From BPGX01 sp035405785 (GTDB taxonomy: Bacteria; Bacteroidota; Bacteroidia; B-17B0; Aurantibacillaceae): a stretch of DNA of 64,000 nt. The stretch covers positions 186,001 to 250,000 of the forward strand of contig DAONJS010000001.1 in assembly GCA_035405785.1 (NCBI GenBank), written 5' to 3'. The stretch's first letter is position 1, and every line of letters starts with the position of its first letter. The position numbers and the translations under genes were made by a program. Positions 1-8,733 of this stretch are shown piece after piece. Below the pieces are notes generated by a model. It was given only the letters and a program-made list of their open reading frames with translations, had not been told where the DNA came from and did no database searches.

Positions 1-625
1 CTCTTTTCATTGAAATGATAATTGAAAGTAAAACCTTTCTTGCTCTGAATAATTCTGCTTTTACATTATTAGTTGTAGAACCTAATTGTTGAGCAATTTC
101 TTCACAGGATAAATCTTCATAATAATACATTTCTACAACTCTTTTATATCTTGGTTGAAGTTTATCTACAATGAGTTTTACAAAAGAAATTTTTTCTTCC
201 TTTAGAAGTTCTTGAATAGGGTCATTTTCATTAGAAGAAAGTTGCTCTGAAAAAGTTGTTTCAGATTCTTCTGTCATATAATCATCAATAGAAGATGTAG
301 GCATATTTTTTTTATTCCTTAAATAATCTATTGATTTATTGATGCCAATTCTGAAAAGCCATGTGCTAAAAGCAAATTTAGGATTGTATTCATTTAGTTT
401 TAAAAATGCTTTTGCAAAAGTTTCAAGCATAATATCTTCTGCGACATCTTTTGTTTTTACAATTCGCAGGATTGTAGCAAATAAAGATTGTTTGTATTTT
501 TTCAATAAAGTTTCATAAGCCGACTGATTGCCAGCAATAGCACTTTGAATAAGTTGCCAATCTTCTTTTGCTTTAGCACTTAAGTGTGAAAAATCAGGTT
601 TTTTATTTTCTTCGTTTGAAGACAT
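1..625 (-). CDS. ECF-type RNA polymerase sigma factor, partial (C-terminus outside window)
   Basis: Reading the minus strand from the ATG at 625-623 gives an open frame of about 208 residues that runs off the left edge. Region 2 is visible (residues about 27-95, with AEDIMLETFAKAF and FSTWLFRIGINKSIDYLRN). Region 4 follows as a helix-turn-helix (PRYKRVVEMYYYEDLSCEEIAQQLG, then NNVKAELFRARKVL). This is the layout of an extracytoplasmic-function sigma-70 factor that recruits RNA polymerase to a small regulon. The ATG directly abuts the TAA of the upstream glycosyltransferase (TAAATG), so it is probably co-transcribed. No anti-sigma gene is visible; it could lie beyond the edge. The regulon is unknown. 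Confidence 0.93.
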   Translation of the reverse strand, partial: MSSNEENKKPDFSHLSAKAKEDWQLIQSAIAGNQSAYETLLKKYKQSLFATILRIVKTKDVAEDIMLETFAKAFLKLNEYNPKFAFSTWLFRIGINKSIDYLRNKKNMPTSSIDDYMTEESETTFSEQLSSNENDPIQELLKEEKISFVKLIVDKLQPRYKRVVEMYYYEDLSCEEIAQQLGSTTNNVKAELFRARKVLLSIIISMKR

Positions 626-1753
626 TTACAATTTGTTAATCTTTTTATATAAGAAAATGTAAATATACGAAATTATCAGCAATGGTTCTAAAAAGAAAGC
701 AATGGAATGTAATTTTTTCTCTTGCATTTTTTTAGAAGCATAATAAATAAAAATGGTCTGAATGATTGATTTTACTAATAAACTAATAATAACATATTGC
801 CATAAATGTGGAAATACGATAATAGTTAATAAGTGAATTAAGTAAAAAAATAAGTTTGAAAAAAATATCCATCCCAGCATCCATTTGTGTATTGATTGAT
901 AGAGTGGGGCAGTATTAATATGTCTTGCTTTTTGAAGTAACCAATGTTTGAAAATAAGTGGTGGTTCTGAAATTGTAAATGCATCTGGATGAATGCACAC
1001 GGCAGTATTTGTAGATTGAGCAGTTTCATTAACAAACAAATCATCATCGCCAGAATTGATATGATAATGAGAAGCAAATCCTTTATTTTTAAAGAACAAA
1101 GATTTAGTGTAAGCAAGATTTCTTCCTACGCCCATATATGGATTGCCTTTTATAGCACAAGAAAGATATTGTAATGCAATGGTTAAGGTGTCGTATCTTA
1201 CTAATTTATTTAATAATGTGGGTTGTTCATCATATTTTCCATAACCTAAAACAATTTCTTTTTCTGAATTAAAATGTCCTGCCATTATTTTTAGCCATTG
1301 ATTAGATGAGGGTTTGCAATCGGCGTCTGTAAAAAGCAGATGTTCATATTTAGCGTGCTTAATACCAATGAATACTGCCATCTTTTTGCCGTGCTTGTAA
1401 TTTTCACTTTCTGGAATATTTACTTTTCTTAATTTATCAGGATATTGTTGAATATACTTATCAATTACTGCTTCTGTGCCATCTATTGAACAATCATTCA
1501 CTACAACAACTTCATAATTTGGATAATCTTGTTGAAGTATAAATGGTAAATGATTGTCTAAATTTTCTTCTTCGTTTCGGGCACAAATAATAATTGAAAC
1601 AGGTATACTGGTTTCTGGATAAGCATCTTTATAGCGAATAGCAGGTAAATAAAATATCAAATAATTAATAATAATTGATAAAAACGAAAATACAAGTAAA
1701 GATAAAATAAAGAAATCAGAATAAGAATGTGGGGTAAAGAAAAAATGGAACAT
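626..1753 (-). CDS. Family 2 glycosyltransferase with membrane anchors
   Basis: The 375-residue protein has an N-terminal membrane helix (about residues 13-36), a GT-A domain and two or three C-terminal membrane helices. The GT-A domain shows SVIICARNEEENL, VVVNDCSIDGT, a DxD-like LLFTDADCK, and an acceptor-side SGDDDLFVNE with QKARH. This is the architecture of processive or polyisoprenyl-linked GT2 enzymes that build surface polysaccharide or glycolipid at the inner membrane. The donor and acceptor cannot be read from sequence. It sits between a saccharopine-pathway enzyme (20-bp gap) and an ECF sigma factor (no gap), so it is probably the middle gene of one transcript. Confidence 0.88.
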   Translation of the reverse strand: MFHFFFTPHSYSDFFILSLLVFSFLSIIINYLIFYLPAIRYKDAYPETSIPVSIIICARNEEENLDNHLPFILQQDYPNYEVVVVNDCSIDGTEAVIDKYIQQYPDKLRKVNIPESENYKHGKKMAVFIGIKHAKYEHLLFTDADCKPSSNQWLKIMAGHFNSEKEIVLGYGKYDEQPTLLNKLVRYDTLTIALQYLSCAIKGNPYMGVGRNLAYTKSLFFKNKGFASHYHINSGDDDLFVNETAQSTNTAVCIHPDAFTISEPPLIFKHWLLQKARHINTAPLYQSIHKWMLGWIFFSNLFFYLIHLLTIIVFPHLWQYVIISLLVKSIIQTIFIYYASKKMQEKKLHSIAFFLEPLLIISYIYIFLYKKINKL

Positions 1754-1773
1754 ATAATATTAATTTTTAATCG

Positions 1774-2982
1774 TTACGCATACGCATAATCTGCAAGGTA
1801 TTCAAAAGATTTGGTTAGTTTGCCATCTTTACAAATAGTTGCTCTTTCAATAATTTTGTCTGGATCATCACCAAATAAATAGGGCAATACTCTTTCCTGT
1901 AAATCTTTTGCAAATCCATCGCTGGCGTCGCGTGGTAATTCTGTTGGTAAATTATCCACAGCCATTACAAGTATGCAATCTTTTTTGAATGGCAAATCTT
2001 CTTGTAAGGTGTGTATATTAAATCCATAAAAGGGATTTTCTACAGAACTTGCACGAATGGTGGTGGGAACAGAACCATTGATATCGCAAGTAATATCAGC
2101 AATTACGCTGATTTTAAAATCTGGGGCTTGAACATCTTCTAATGTGAACATTTTAGGAGAACGAGGATCCCAATAGTGGGCTGAAATGTAAATATCTGCA
2201 TGTTTTGTAAATGGTGGAAATTTTGAAACAAAATGTTCAGGATGTTGAAAGAAATCATTGAGGTCAAAATTATGGTCATCTTTTCTTTCTACATAATCCC
2301 TTGGAGTAAGTTGAGTATATACAGGTTCGCGATAATTTGTCATTAAAAATTCTTCTGGAGTAACTCTTCGAATATGTAAAACACTTAATGTTTCAATAAC
2401 CCCATTGGCCACTCTGCCACTGCCAGTCATAACAATTTTAATGTTAGGTAATTTTATTCTTTGAAGTTCTTGCTCCATTTCTGCTCTATCTCTGCAAAGA
2501 TAAGCAGGTTTCAATCTAAACAAATCATATTTTAATCCGTAGCCACGAATAGCATTGTAAGCACCAACAATTCCAGCATATCTGCCAAATCCTATAATTC
2601 TGTTATGATTTTTATCTGTTAGAGTTTCATAGTCAATCATTGTAATTTTCTTTTCTATCAAGGCACGCATCAATGGCTGATTATGAGGTTGTTTTTTAAT
2701 TACATGTGCAAAAAAGAAATAAGTTTTATTAGGAATCAACTTATCTTTTGGGACTTCTTTTACACCCATCAATACATCACAATCAGATAAATCTTCCTGT
2801 AAAGGTATTCCAAATGCGGTGTATTCATCATTTGTATAGCAACGAATATCACTTGGTTGAACAACAATAGATACATTAGGGTATTGTTTTACAATTTCTG
2901 CACATACTAATGGAGTGAGGGGCACTCTTTTGTCAATCGGCTTTTTTTCTTCTCTTAAAATACCTATTTTTATTTTTTTCAT
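1774..2982 (-). CDS. Lysine-ketoglutarate reductase / saccharopine dehydrogenase (AlaDH/PNT fold, Lys1/LKR-like)
   Basis: This is a 402-residue two-domain dehydrogenase of the alanine dehydrogenase/transhydrogenase fold. The N-terminal half carries RVPLTPLVCAEIVK, VVQPSDIRCYTNDEY, EDLSDCDVLMGVKEVP and YFFFAHVIKKQPHN. These resemble the LKR half of eukaryotic LKR/SDH and yeast Lys1 more than alanine dehydrogenase. The nucleotide-binding glycine motif is VMTGSGRVANGV near residue 185. The family condenses lysine with 2-oxoglutarate to saccharopine, or runs the reverse. A Lys9/SDH-like partner is encoded at 38846-39976. Its promoter abuts that of the divergent S41 peptidase gene. Direction and cofactor are not determined. 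Confidence 0.85.
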   Translation of the reverse strand: MKKIKIGILREEKKPIDKRVPLTPLVCAEIVKQYPNVSIVVQPSDIRCYTNDEYTAFGIPLQEDLSDCDVLMGVKEVPKDKLIPNKTYFFFAHVIKKQPHNQPLMRALIEKKITMIDYETLTDKNHNRIIGFGRYAGIVGAYNAIRGYGLKYDLFRLKPAYLCRDRAEMEQELQRIKLPNIKIVMTGSGRVANGVIETLSVLHIRRVTPEEFLMTNYREPVYTQLTPRDYVERKDDHNFDLNDFFQHPEHFVSKFPPFTKHADIYISAHYWDPRSPKMFTLEDVQAPDFKISVIADITCDINGSVPTTIRASSVENPFYGFNIHTLQEDLPFKKDCILVMAVDNLPTELPRDASDGFAKDLQERVLPYLFGDDPDKIIERATICKDGKLTKSFEYLADYAYA

Positions 2983-3015
2983 AACTTAAAATTTTAAAGT
3001 TTGCATTGCAATAAT

Positions 3016-3023
3016 TAAGTTTG
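3016..3023 (+). promoter_or_regulatory. Bacteroidota -7 element (TAAGTTTG) for the S41 peptidase operon
   Basis: The sequence matches TAnnTTTG and ends 8 bases before the ATG at 3032, so the transcript would have almost no leader. It abuts a matching element on the other strand (3024-3031). No convincing -33 element was seen. Confidence 0.5.
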
Positions 3024-3031
3024 CAAATGTA
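3024..3031 (-). promoter_or_regulatory. Bacteroidota -7 element (TACATTTG, minus strand) for the LKR-like operon
   Basis: The minus strand reads TACATTTG, a TAnnTTTG match 41 bases upstream of the ATG at 2982. Together with 3016-3023 it makes the palindrome-like TAAGTTTGCAAATGTA, which suggests back-to-back promoters. Confidence 0.5.
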
Positions 3032-4465
3032 ATGCTTAAAAAGGTAATTATTTATATTTTGTTGTTTTATTCTGGAAAATTTTTTTCACAGGAATGTTTT
3101 AAAACTCAATATGACACAAGTTTATTAAACAAAGATTTATCTTTTCTTAAAAATATACTATTAAAAATTCATCCATCAATTGGGTTTTATGAGAGTAAAG
3201 AGTTTTATCAAAATTATTTTGACACAGCATTATCAGTCAAAAATCCTTTGACAGAAAAGGAATTTCGAAGGTTTATTAAATCAAAATTAAGTTATTTGCA
3301 TTGTGGACATACTAATATCTTGCCATCAAAAAGATATGCTCGTTGTTTAGATAAAAAGAAAACTATAAAGTTAATTCCATATTTTATCACATTAGATAAT
3401 AATCATTTAATAGTTGTGAAACCCTTTTCAAAACAAGATTCTATTTTGAAAACTTATGATACAATTATCAAAATTGACGGAAAAAATGCAGATGAATATA
3501 TCCATTTATTTGAGCAATTGCTTTTTGTAGATGGTAATGGTATAAATGCAAAGAAAGAAATGATACAGCGGCATTTTTCATTTTATTTAAGTGGATTGAT
3601 GGAAAAAGATAGTTTTCAATTTGTAGTAAAAAATTCAAGTGGAATAAGTGAAAAAGTTATTTACACAAGAGAATATACAAGAGTAAAAAATGATTTAATG
3701 TCAATGAAGTCGGATACTTTGTGGAATAATTCAAAAAAGTATTACAAAGGTTTGTATTTAGATAAGAATAAAAATATCTATTATATGAAAATCATTACAT
3801 TTGGCGGAATAAGAATGAAAAGCCGATTTAGAAAGGCATTTAGAGAAATGAAAAAAAATAAAACTGAATATCTTATTATTGATTTGCGAAATAATCCGGG
3901 AGGAAAAATTACACAGAGTTTAAATTTGCTTTCATATCTGCTTCCACAAAAAGATAGTTTATTGTATCAAAAAGTCATCTTTGAAATTCCAGAAAAAAAA
4001 TATGTTCGTAAAAAATTAGAATACAGAATTATTGATTTTTTCTTGAGATGGCGTAGCAAGAAAATAAGTGGCGATAATATCTATTCAGAAAAAATAAACA
4101 TTAAAAAAAGAAATCGTTTTAATGGTAAAATTTATGTGCTTGTGAATGCTAATACATTTTCTGCGGCAAATCTTGTAAGTGTTTATTTGAGCAAGCAATC
4201 AAATGCTACAATTGTGGGAACAGAGCCATCTGCTGTAATTTGGGGTAGTAACGCAGTGAGTTTTCTAAAGGTATATTTACCAAAAACTAAAATCAAAATA
4301 TTTGTTCCCACTTACAGAATTTATCATACATTTAAAAATGAACATAAACAAAATTTATTAAATCCATTAAAACCTAATTTACTTGTGCAATACAACACAA
4401 ATGATTTATTAAATAAAAAAGATAAAGAATTAGAAGCAGTTTATTTTGATTTAATCAAAAAGTAA
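3032..4465 (+). CDS. Secreted S41 family (C-terminal processing type) peptidase
   Basis: The protein has 477 residues and a signal peptide (MLKKVIIYILLFYSGKFFSQ). Its C-terminal half is a tail-specific protease domain: YLIIDLRNNPGG near residue 285, IYVLVNANTFSAAN with the predicted nucleophile Ser377, then VGTEPSAVIWGSNA. Bacteroidota carry many such envelope S41 proteins whose substrates are mostly unknown. A canonical lysine general base is not obvious near VGTEPS, as in many Bacteroidota members. It is the first gene of a plus-strand run followed 6 bp later by murB. The C-terminus is rich in Lys and Asn, with no T9SS sorting domain. Confidence 0.85.
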   Translation: MLKKVIIYILLFYSGKFFSQECFKTQYDTSLLNKDLSFLKNILLKIHPSIGFYESKEFYQNYFDTALSVKNPLTEKEFRRFIKSKLSYLHCGHTNILPSKRYARCLDKKKTIKLIPYFITLDNNHLIVVKPFSKQDSILKTYDTIIKIDGKNADEYIHLFEQLLFVDGNGINAKKEMIQRHFSFYLSGLMEKDSFQFVVKNSSGISEKVIYTREYTRVKNDLMSMKSDTLWNNSKKYYKGLYLDKNKNIYYMKIITFGGIRMKSRFRKAFREMKKNKTEYLIIDLRNNPGGKITQSLNLLSYLLPQKDSLLYQKVIFEIPEKKYVRKKLEYRIIDFFLRWRSKKISGDNIYSEKINIKKRNRFNGKIYVLVNANTFSAANLVSVYLSKQSNATIVGTEPSAVIWGSNAVSFLKVYLPKTKIKIFVPTYRIYHTFKNEHKQNLLNPLKPNLLVQYNTNDLLNKKDKELEAVYFDLIKK

Positions 4466-4471
4466 ATAAAG

Positions 4472-5488
4472 ATGAAAATTTTTGAAAATTTTAGTTTAAA
4501 AAATCACAACACATTTCATTTAGATGTATATGCGAAAAAATGTGTAATACTTGAAAATACTGATGAATTAAAGACATTAGATCAAATTATCGGAAATGAT
4601 AAATTTTTAATTTTAGGTGGTGGAAGTAATGTTTTGTTTGTTAATGATTTTGATGGTGTAATAATTAAAAATGAAATTAAAGGTAAAGAAATAATAGATG
4701 AAAATGATGAATATGTGAATGTAAAAATTAAGAGCGGTGAGGTTTGGCACGAAATGGTAATGTGGAGTGTAAAAAATAACTGGAATGGAATAGAAAATTT
4801 GGCATTGATACCCGGCACTGTGGGAGCCGCACCTGTTCAAAATATTGGTGCGTATGGAGTAGAAGTTAAAGATGTTTTGCAAAATGTGTCCATTTATAAC
4901 TTTGAAACAAAAAAAATAGAAGTTCTAAATAATGATCAGTGTAAATTTTCTTACCGAAATAGCATTTTCAAAAATGAACTAAAAGGAAAATTTTTTATAT
5001 TAGAGATTGTTCTTCAATTGAGAAAAAAAAATCATATTTATCACACATCTTATGGCACTATCAATACAGAATTAGAAAAGAGAAATATCAAAGAAATCAA
5101 TCCGCAAATAATAGCAGAAATTGTAATGGATATTCGTAAAAGTAAATTACCAGATCCTGAAAAAATTGGAAATGCTGGTAGTTTCTTTAAGAATCCAGAA
5201 GTATCAAAAAATAAATATCATGAACTGAAAAATAGATATTCTGATATAGTAGCATATCCAGTTGAAAATGGAAATTACAAACTTGCAGCCGGCTGGATGA
5301 TTGAACATTGTGGATTAAAAGGATATGAGTATAAAGGTGCGGCAGTGCATGATAAACAGGCATTGGTATTAGTAAATAAAAACAATGCAAGCGGCAAGGA
5401 TATTTTAGAATTAGCAAAGATTATTATCCAAAAAGTTTTTGATAAATTTGCAGTAAAATTAGAACCAGAGGTGAATATTATTTCATGA
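4472..5488 (+). CDS. murB: UDP-N-acetylenolpyruvoylglucosamine reductase (MurB, type I)
   Basis: This 338-residue FAD enzyme reduces UDP-GlcNAc-enolpyruvate to UDP-MurNAc in cytoplasmic peptidoglycan synthesis. Visible signatures are the FAD-binding ILGGGSNVLF, then IPGTVGAAPVQNIGAYG, FSYRNSIFK, the catalytic-serine motif NAGSFFKNP (Ser237), AAGWMIEHCGLKG and the C-terminal LEPEV carrying the general-acid glutamate. The length and the YRxS loop fit type I (E. coli-like) MurB. It follows the S41 peptidase by 6 bp and overlaps the next gene by 4 bases (ATGA), so translation of the downstream membrane protein is probably coupled to it. Confidence 0.96.
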   Translation: MKIFENFSLKNHNTFHLDVYAKKCVILENTDELKTLDQIIGNDKFLILGGGSNVLFVNDFDGVIIKNEIKGKEIIDENDEYVNVKIKSGEVWHEMVMWSVKNNWNGIENLALIPGTVGAAPVQNIGAYGVEVKDVLQNVSIYNFETKKIEVLNNDQCKFSYRNSIFKNELKGKFFILEIVLQLRKKNHIYHTSYGTINTELEKRNIKEINPQIIAEIVMDIRKSKLPDPEKIGNAGSFFKNPEVSKNKYHELKNRYSDIVAYPVENGNYKLAAGWMIEHCGLKGYEYKGAAVHDKQALVLVNKNNASGKDILELAKIIIQKVFDKFAVKLEPEVNIIS

Positions 5489-6858
5489 ATACTGTTGCTA
5501 CAAATATATCATCAAGTTCAATAACATCACAAAATAAATTGCATTGGAATTTTTTTGACATTTCAATTTACCTGCATTTTTTTATTCCGAGTTTTATTTT
5601 ATTCAAAGAGCCATTTGAGTTTTATATAACATACACTTTTATTATTTTATATTTACCATTTCTGGCAATGAAATATCCTATTCCTCGTGGTGTTTGGTGG
5701 ATTTTAATTATTTTACTTTTAACAGGATTATTAAATGTTTGGTTAGATAATAATACCTACAAAAATTTTTTCAAGATTTACATTAACATTGCTATTAATC
5801 TAATTTTTTATGGTTTAATGATGGCATATTATAATTATAATGTTGAAGAAATGTTTAGAAGATATTTGAAAGGAGTTGTTATTGTTTGCATTTATGGAAT
5901 TATTGAATTAGTAGCATATAAGTTAGGAGTATTTTCTTTGGTTGATTTAAGAAATTTAGGGTTTAATAAGTGGGGTATAATTCCTGGGGGATTTGGGATA
6001 AGAGTAAACTCAACATACCCAGAGCCATTTTATTTTGCAAATGCAATATCTCCCGCGGCATTTGTGGCAATTTACAATTTATTTATTGGAAATATTTATT
6101 GGTTAAAAAAATGGGAATCAATTTTGATTATATCTGTTTTCTTATTAACTTTTTCCGGTGCTGCTTATGCAAGTATATTTTTTATGTTATTTGTTTTATT
6201 ATTAAATTATGGATTAATAAGGTATTTCATTATAGCAATACCAGTTGGAATAATGTTAGCGATTTATTTTTACAACAATGTTGAGGATTTCAGAGATAGA
6301 ATTGATGGTATTAAAACATTATTTATTGATGAATATCTTTTAGAAGAAAAAAATAAAGATGTTGAAAATAAATATGCATTTGAAGCACGAAAATGGAGGG
6401 TTATTTCTAAAGTACATGGTTCTTCATTGGTATTATACAATAATTACTACATAGCAACGCAAAATTTTAAATCAAATTTTTTATTTGGAACAGGATTAGG
6501 TTCTCATGAAGTTGCTTTCAGTAAGTATAATCTTAATTTTTTATTTGCTGGTTCTGCTTATGATGTATTGAATACAAAAGATGCAAACTCTATGGGAATA
6601 AGAATAATCTCTGAATTAGGACTAATGGGAATAATTTTTACATTTTTTTTTATTATTAAATTTTTTGTTGTTAGAAAAAATGACGATAATAATAATTCAA
6701 ATTGGTTAATTAGTGGAGCTATATTGTCTATATTTTTTATTCAATTGACACGACAAGGAAACTATACTTATGCGGGATTTATGTTTTTCCCATGGCTTTA
6801 TTATTACAATTCAATTTTAGATAAAAATAACAATACACAATTTATGCAAAATAATTAA
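5485..6858 (+). CDS. O-antigen polymerase/ligase-like polytopic membrane protein
   Basis: The 457-residue protein has about 10-12 predicted membrane helices. A long extracytoplasmic loop (about residues 265-365) is followed by SMGIRIISELGLMGIIFTF, the pattern of Wzy polymerases and WaaL-type ligases, whose catalytic residues lie in that loop (two arginines, DRID and RKWR, are candidates). Such proteins join lipid-linked oligosaccharides at the periplasmic face. Sequence identity among them is low, so the call rests on topology and the late GLGSHE...NSMGIRIISELG segment. The start ATG overlaps the murB stop, an unusual pairing. It converges on the glycan genes at 6898-9497. Confidence 0.75.
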   Translation: MNTVATNISSSSITSQNKLHWNFFDISIYLHFFIPSFILFKEPFEFYITYTFIILYLPFLAMKYPIPRGVWWILIILLLTGLLNVWLDNNTYKNFFKIYINIAINLIFYGLMMAYYNYNVEEMFRRYLKGVVIVCIYGIIELVAYKLGVFSLVDLRNLGFNKWGIIPGGFGIRVNSTYPEPFYFANAISPAAFVAIYNLFIGNIYWLKKWESILIISVFLLTFSGAAYASIFFMLFVLLLNYGLIRYFIIAIPVGIMLAIYFYNNVEDFRDRIDGIKTLFIDEYLLEEKNKDVENKYAFEARKWRVISKVHGSSLVLYNNYYIATQNFKSNFLFGTGLGSHEVAFSKYNLNFLFAGSAYDVLNTKDANSMGIRIISELGLMGIIFTFFFIIKFFVVRKNDDNNNSNWLISGAILSIFFIQLTRQGNYTYAGFMFFPWLYYYNSILDKNNNTQFMQNN

Positions 6859-6897
6859 TTTGGTTATAAATATTTTGATTTATTTTACAATTTATTT

Positions 6898-7950
6898 TTA
6901 GATAGAAGTCTGATTATGTATCTTAAAAATTTTTTTTAATTCTACTGAAATAAAATAAATTAATGCTGGTGAAGTATAATAAAAATATCTACCTACATTA
7001 TTACCAAAGTGAGCAACAATGCTCATTATTATAGTAACCAAAAACCAAGTTAAAACAATAATGAAATCAATATAATTAATACTAATTTCTTTCAGTCTAT
7101 TGATAAACAAAATAACTAAGTAAAAAATAAATAAATTTGATATTAAAAAGGATTGTTTGAAAAATTCTCCAAAATTAAAATTTTGGAAAGATAAGTTTTG
7201 TTTTAATAACATCTTAAAATCTATTTGTGAAACAAAATCCGGTGTATAAAAAACTGACATTCTTAAATAATAATAAAAACCAAAGAATACTATTGAAGCA
7301 ACTAATACCTTCAAATAAAATTTATCTTTCTTAAAAAAATACTCAACAAAAGACATTAACCCAAATGCAACCAGAATATACTCTCTTTGAAAAACAGAAA
7401 TTAATAATAACAAATAAACATAAGCACTTCTTTTTATGTAAAAATAAAATGCAATAGCAAAAATTAAAATCCCAATAGATTCACTTAATGGTTTAAAAGA
7501 AAATATAAATGTCCCAAATCCAAGTAAATACAATAACCCACTTATTAGAGCCAAATAAAAATTATTTTGTTGAGAGTATACAGTTTTAAAAATCATTATA
7601 CAAGTAAAAAACACGCCAATAGAATTTACTAAAATAGCATTAAAAAAAACCTGATTGTCATATTTATCCTGATGAACTAACATAAAAACATTTTCTGTAC
7701 CATACTTAAATCCAATCAGATAAAATAAATGTATTAGAAAAGCACTAATAATTCTCATATTAAAAGGACATCTCACTTTTTCAAAATCCCAATCTTTGTA
7801 CAAATAATAATAATCTTCAAAATCTTTTCCTCCAAAATCATATAACGAATACTTATATGAAAAATAAAATAATGGATAACACATTAAAAAATAAAATATC
7901 CATACAAAATATTCTAAACCATTTTCTTTTTTGTTTTTTATCAGATTCAT
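6898..7950 (-). CDS. Polytopic membrane protein, possible GT-C type glycosyltransferase
   Basis: The 350 residues contain about 8-9 hydrophobic helices. The first loop has acidic DFGGKDFEDYYYLYKDW (residues about 38-54) followed by RCPFNMRII. Acidic residues in the first periplasmic loop are typical of GT-C enzymes that take sugar from polyprenyl phosphate, which suggests but does not prove such a role. It is the last gene of a minus-strand run behind a DPM1-like enzyme (9-bp gap) that could make the lipid-linked donor. It could instead be an EpsG-like polymerase. Function is therefore an inference from topology and neighbours. Confidence 0.6.
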   Translation of the reverse strand: MNLIKNKKENGLEYFVWIFYFLMCYPLFYFSYKYSLYDFGGKDFEDYYYLYKDWDFEKVRCPFNMRIISAFLIHLFYLIGFKYGTENVFMLVHQDKYDNQVFFNAILVNSIGVFFTCIMIFKTVYSQQNNFYLALISGLLYLLGFGTFIFSFKPLSESIGILIFAIAFYFYIKRSAYVYLLLLISVFQREYILVAFGLMSFVEYFFKKDKFYLKVLVASIVFFGFYYYLRMSVFYTPDFVSQIDFKMLLKQNLSFQNFNFGEFFKQSFLISNLFIFYLVILFINRLKEISINYIDFIIVLTWFLVTIIMSIVAHFGNNVGRYFYYTSPALIYFISVELKKIFKIHNQTSI

Positions 7951-7959
7951 ATAATTTTT

Positions 7960-8733
7960 TTATAGCAAATTTATTTTATTTTTAATCTCAACTTTTTTAA
8001 TATTGTAATAAAAATGAATTTTAATTAGTTCAAAAGGTGCTCTCATAAAGTCAAAAAATTTTAATTTTGATCCTGCTACATCCTCCCATTTAGTTAATGG
8101 ATATTCATAAACACTTTTTGTAGTTATGTTTTTACCAAAATATTTCTCTATTCTTATTAGAATTTCTATGTCAAAAATCCATTTTGTAAAAAAATTCTTT
8201 TCAAATAAAATAGGCACAATTTTGCTTCTAAAAATTTTTGCCCCACATTGACTATCATATACATGTGTTTCTAATATTAAGTTTGCAAATGTAATGAATA
8301 CTCTACCTACAAAATGCCTTAAATTACTTCTTTTAATATCAGCTCCTAATCTTTTTAATCTACATCCCATAATCAAATTAATCTCTTTGTTTTTTTCAAG
8401 AACATCCAACATATTCTTTATTTCATATAATGGTGTTGAAAAATCAGCATCCCAAAATCCTATAAAATCATATTCTTTAAATGAACTCACATGCATCATT
8501 CCTTGCCTTATCGCTTCTGATTTTCCAACATTTTTGTCTAAATTCATCACTTTAATTCTATCCTCATTTTTTAATGAAAAATTTGTAATTATTTCTAATG
8601 TATTATCAGTACTACCATCATTCACCAAAAAAAAATCAATATTATTAGTATTATTACAAAATTGTAATATACCTTCTGTATCTAGTCTTTTTGCTTCATT
8701 ATAGCAAGGAATAATTATTGCTGTTTTTTGCAT
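7960..8733 (-). CDS. DPM1-like family 2 glycosyltransferase (polyprenyl-phosphate sugar transferase)
   Basis: The 257 residues form a soluble GT-A domain: IIIPCYNEAKRL, FFLVNDGSTDNT, NVGKSEAIRQGM, FWDADFSTPL (DxD at about 95-97) and CGAKIFRSKIVPILFEK, the pattern of dolichyl-phosphate mannose synthase and its bacterial relatives. The likely reaction is transfer of mannose or glucose from a nucleotide sugar to polyprenyl phosphate on the cytoplasmic face. There is no C-terminal membrane anchor. Its start overlaps the upstream methyltransferase gene by 19 bases, and the downstream membrane protein starts 9 bp after it, so the three are probably co-expressed. Confidence 0.85.
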   Translation of the reverse strand: MQKTAIIIPCYNEAKRLDTEGILQFCNNTNNIDFFLVNDGSTDNTLEIITNFSLKNEDRIKVMNLDKNVGKSEAIRQGMMHVSSFKEYDFIGFWDADFSTPLYEIKNMLDVLEKNKEINLIMGCRLKRLGADIKRSNLRHFVGRVFITFANLILETHVYDSQCGAKIFRSKIVPILFEKNFFTKWIFDIEILIRIEKYFGKNITTKSVYEYPLTKWEDVAGSKLKFFDFMRAPFELIKIHFYYNIKKVEIKNKINLL

